NCBI GenBank assembly: GCA_963920705.1
Contig: OY987225.1
Coordinates: forward strand, 4,900,334-4,964,333
Length of the DNA: 64,000 nucleotides
Direction: 5' to 3'
From: Odiellus spinosus
Taxonomy: Eukaryota > Arthropoda > Arachnida > Opiliones > Phalangiidae
The translations under genes were made by a program, and so were the position numbers. Each line of letters opens with the position of its first letter. The stretch's first letter is position 1. Below, in pieces: positions 62,336-64,000 of this stretch. A model generated the notes under the pieces. The model made no database searches and was not told the DNA's origin. It worked only from the letters and a program-made list of their open reading frames with translations.

Positions 62336-62457
62336 CTCTTCAGATCAGGCGAAACTAGCCGGTTTATAAGATTTAACCGAGGTTTATTGACCAGATTAAG
62401 GTAAACCTCGGTTAAATCTGATTTAACCAGAGATAATTACGCCGCTCGTCTGAAGAG
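62336..62457. mobile_element. 122-bp foldback MITE
   Basis: The ends are imperfect inverted repeats: CTCTTCAGATCAGGCG at 62,336-62,351 and the complement of CTCTTCAGACGAGCGGCG at 62,440-62,457. Inside is a perfect 18-base inverted repeat, AGATTTAACCGAGGTTTA at 62,369-62,386 and its complement at 62,402-62,419, around a 15-base loop. The element can fold into one long hairpin. No clear target-site duplication is visible and there is no coding capacity. The superfamily is unknown. Confidence 0.6.
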
Positions 62458-63177
62458 TGCATTACGAGGTCGAAACCTTTCTCGCCATACTTTCTCGAAA
62501 AGTGGAATCTGTGATTTTTATTGGCTGGATTAAAAAAACCAAAAATTCTGCAAAATGACTACAAGCTTACTGAAGTGCCTGAAAACGCTTCACATTCAGA
62601 CACTATTCAGTTTATATTGCAGTCAAAGCTTTCTTAAAACTAAAGAATAAAAAATCAAGATATATTGCAGGCATATTTAAGATGACTTTCAGGGACTATA
62701 CAGGTATAATGCAGAGACAGTTAAGCTAGATTACAGAAGTATAATTTTCCGCAGCGAGTTTGCACCATCAATACAACTAACTTTCACTCATTATATTCCA
62801 GAAATAATAAGTTCTTTAAAATTCCTATAAATGTAGTCAAATTGCAGGTAGCTGCACTTTCTACTTTTGCAGTACTTTTTAAGACGCCTGTTTTTCACCT
62901 GTAAATTGTAGATATATTAGATATCTTAAAAATGACTATAATGCAGTCGAATTGCAGCTATTCAGTAGCGATCCTTTTGCAGACATGAAAATATTTCTTC
63001 TGCAAAATGCTGCTATTGTATACAACTTACAGCCATTAAACAGCAAATGTAGAAATTGCATACAAAATGCAGATCTGCTGCAGTCGACTCCTGACATATT
63101 GTAGCGATATTTCAGACTGGCAGACAAGAAGCAGCAAGAATTCAGTCAGATTACAGCTTATTATTTATGTAAGGGTA
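62458..63177. other. Non-coding stretch rich in TGCAG and TACAG motifs
   Basis: From about 62,600 to 63,165 the pentamer TGCAG, or close forms (CGCAG, GGCAG, TACAG, TGCTG), recurs every few dozen bases, often after ATT or TTT, without a fixed period. A 63-codon open stretch on - at 62,936-63,127 is built from these motifs and has no recognisable domain. It may be a decayed minisatellite or an old element. Confidence 0.45.
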
Positions 63178-63179
63178 TA

Positions 63180-63568
63180 CAGGGTGTCTCGAAAATGGTG
63201 GTAGGATAAAGCTACAGTGGGTTCTACGGGTCAATTTAAGACGTAAATGTTCAATGACGTTTTGTCGTACGGGGCGCTGTTTAAGAGTTACGAAATGAAT
63301 CATGTTCGGATGACGTATATATTAAAAAAGGTATATACAATTATAAAATCAAAGTTTTATCAAGCACGAGAATTTAAAATAACAGCTAAATAATTATGCG
63401 TATTTTATTATTCAGTATACGTTTATAAATATACGTTTAGGGGTCATACATAAATGAATCATTTCTTAACTCTTAAACGGTACCCCGTACGACAAAACGT
63501 CGTACAATATTTTCGTCTTAAAATGACCCATAGAAGCTCGGTCCTTCCACCATTTTCGAAACATCCTG
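63180..63568. mobile_element. Tc1/mariner-type foldback MITE (389 bp)
   Basis: The left end CAGGGTGTCTCGAAAATGG is mirrored by the complement of CAGGATGTTTCGAAAATGG at the right end. Each end is flanked by TA (63,178-63,179 and 63,569-63,570), the target site used by the Tc1/mariner superfamily. The inverted arms are long, about 125 bases each (to about 63,303, and from about 63,446), imperfect but clearly paired around GACGTTTTGTCGTACGGGG. The centre is AT-rich and non-coding. Arm mismatches suggest a copy of moderate age. Similar CAGGGTG ends are common in insect genomes (recalled). Confidence 0.75.
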
Positions 63569-63570
63569 TA

Positions 63571-64000
63571 TTTTAAATATTATTCTACCATGGATTTTAA
63601 TTTTCGAAAATTGTATGTTAAACCACGATTTCCGTAATAATGTTTATCTTGAGTCCGTATGAAGGTCTGTGTTTGGGGTAATTGTCCTCGTTCATTTAAA
63701 TCATCATTGTGTCTTCTTTCGAATTTATGATTAAGAGGTACGGAGCAATAAACCTGGTAAACAGAAGAGAGCATTTATTTTAGGAAATGAATGAGTTATT
63801 TACAAAAATCCATATTAAAAGGGATAGAATCAAGGTTTTACGAAGAATCCACAAACCATTAAAATAAACGTAATTACGTATCTGAAGATTCCAAATTATA
63901 TTTCCTTTTATTTTACATAATTAATTTTAAATAATTTTTAAATCTTAAACTTAAATTTTTCTCGACAACGCCGCCCACTACTTTTTGCGAACAACCGATT
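63571..64000. other. AT-rich non-coding stretch to the window end
   Basis: No gene, RNA or element ends are recognised. A 64-codon open stretch on - (63,580-63,774) has no features of a real protein. The last 50 bases become somewhat GC-richer, but the window ends before anything can be identified. Confidence 0.5.

Noticed and set aside
63580-63774. 64-codon minus-strand open frame as a gene.
   Set aside because: Short, without recognisable features, directly beside a MITE in AT-rich DNA.

Overview
The window has two unlike parts. Positions 1 to about 58,005 are one uninterrupted satellite DNA array. Its basic unit is the 14-base motif TTTTTCGAATCGTG, always in the same orientation, in roughly 4,100 tandem units. 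The remaining 6 kb (58,006-64,000) is AT-rich, single-copy-looking, non-coding DNA carrying several small DNA-transposon-like elements. I see no protein-coding gene, rRNA, tRNA or CRISPR array. The window looks eukaryotic: a megasatellite with higher-order structure beside DNA full of foldback MITEs. The CAGGGTGTCTCGAAAATGG terminal repeat and the general texture suggest an insect, possibly a hymenopteran such as an ant, bee or wasp. That is recall of similar sequence types, not a database result.

The array is not a simple repeat. Units carry recurring variants (…CGGG, …CCTG, …CGCG, TTTATCG, TTTTACG, CGCATCC, CGCACCC, T4 13-mers, CC-containing 15-mers) in fixed orders, giving higher-order repeats of about 0.67 to 5.2 kb. 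Five domains differ in variant vocabulary: A (1-13,335), B (13,336-27,835), C (27,836-48,990, the clearest higher-order domain, with 12 copies of a CGCATCC/CGCACCC signature), D (48,991-51,240) and E (51,241-58,005). Tandem and segmental duplications with measurable offsets (673, 686, 939, 1,008, 1,148, 1,287, 2,296, 2,654, 2,889 and 5,179 bases) show how it grew. The array runs off the left edge of the window. It stops sharply at 58,005 in homogeneous units rather than decaying.

Very long open reading frames cross the array on both strands (up to 1,055 codons at 47,685-50,852). They follow automatically from a 14-mer with no stop triplet in any phase on either strand, and I do not annotate them as genes.

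The right flank holds, in order: a 20-base minisatellite interrupted in phase by a 290-base hAT-like element with flanking TATATGA repeats; plain AT-rich DNA; a candidate 2.6-kb element with long inverted arms rich in ATTTCA and TTATCG motifs; a 122-base foldback element; a TGCAG-rich stretch; and a 389-base Tc1/mariner-type foldback MITE with TA target sites. The hAT-like element contains degenerate relatives of the satellite unit in both orientations, a possible clue to the satellite's origin.
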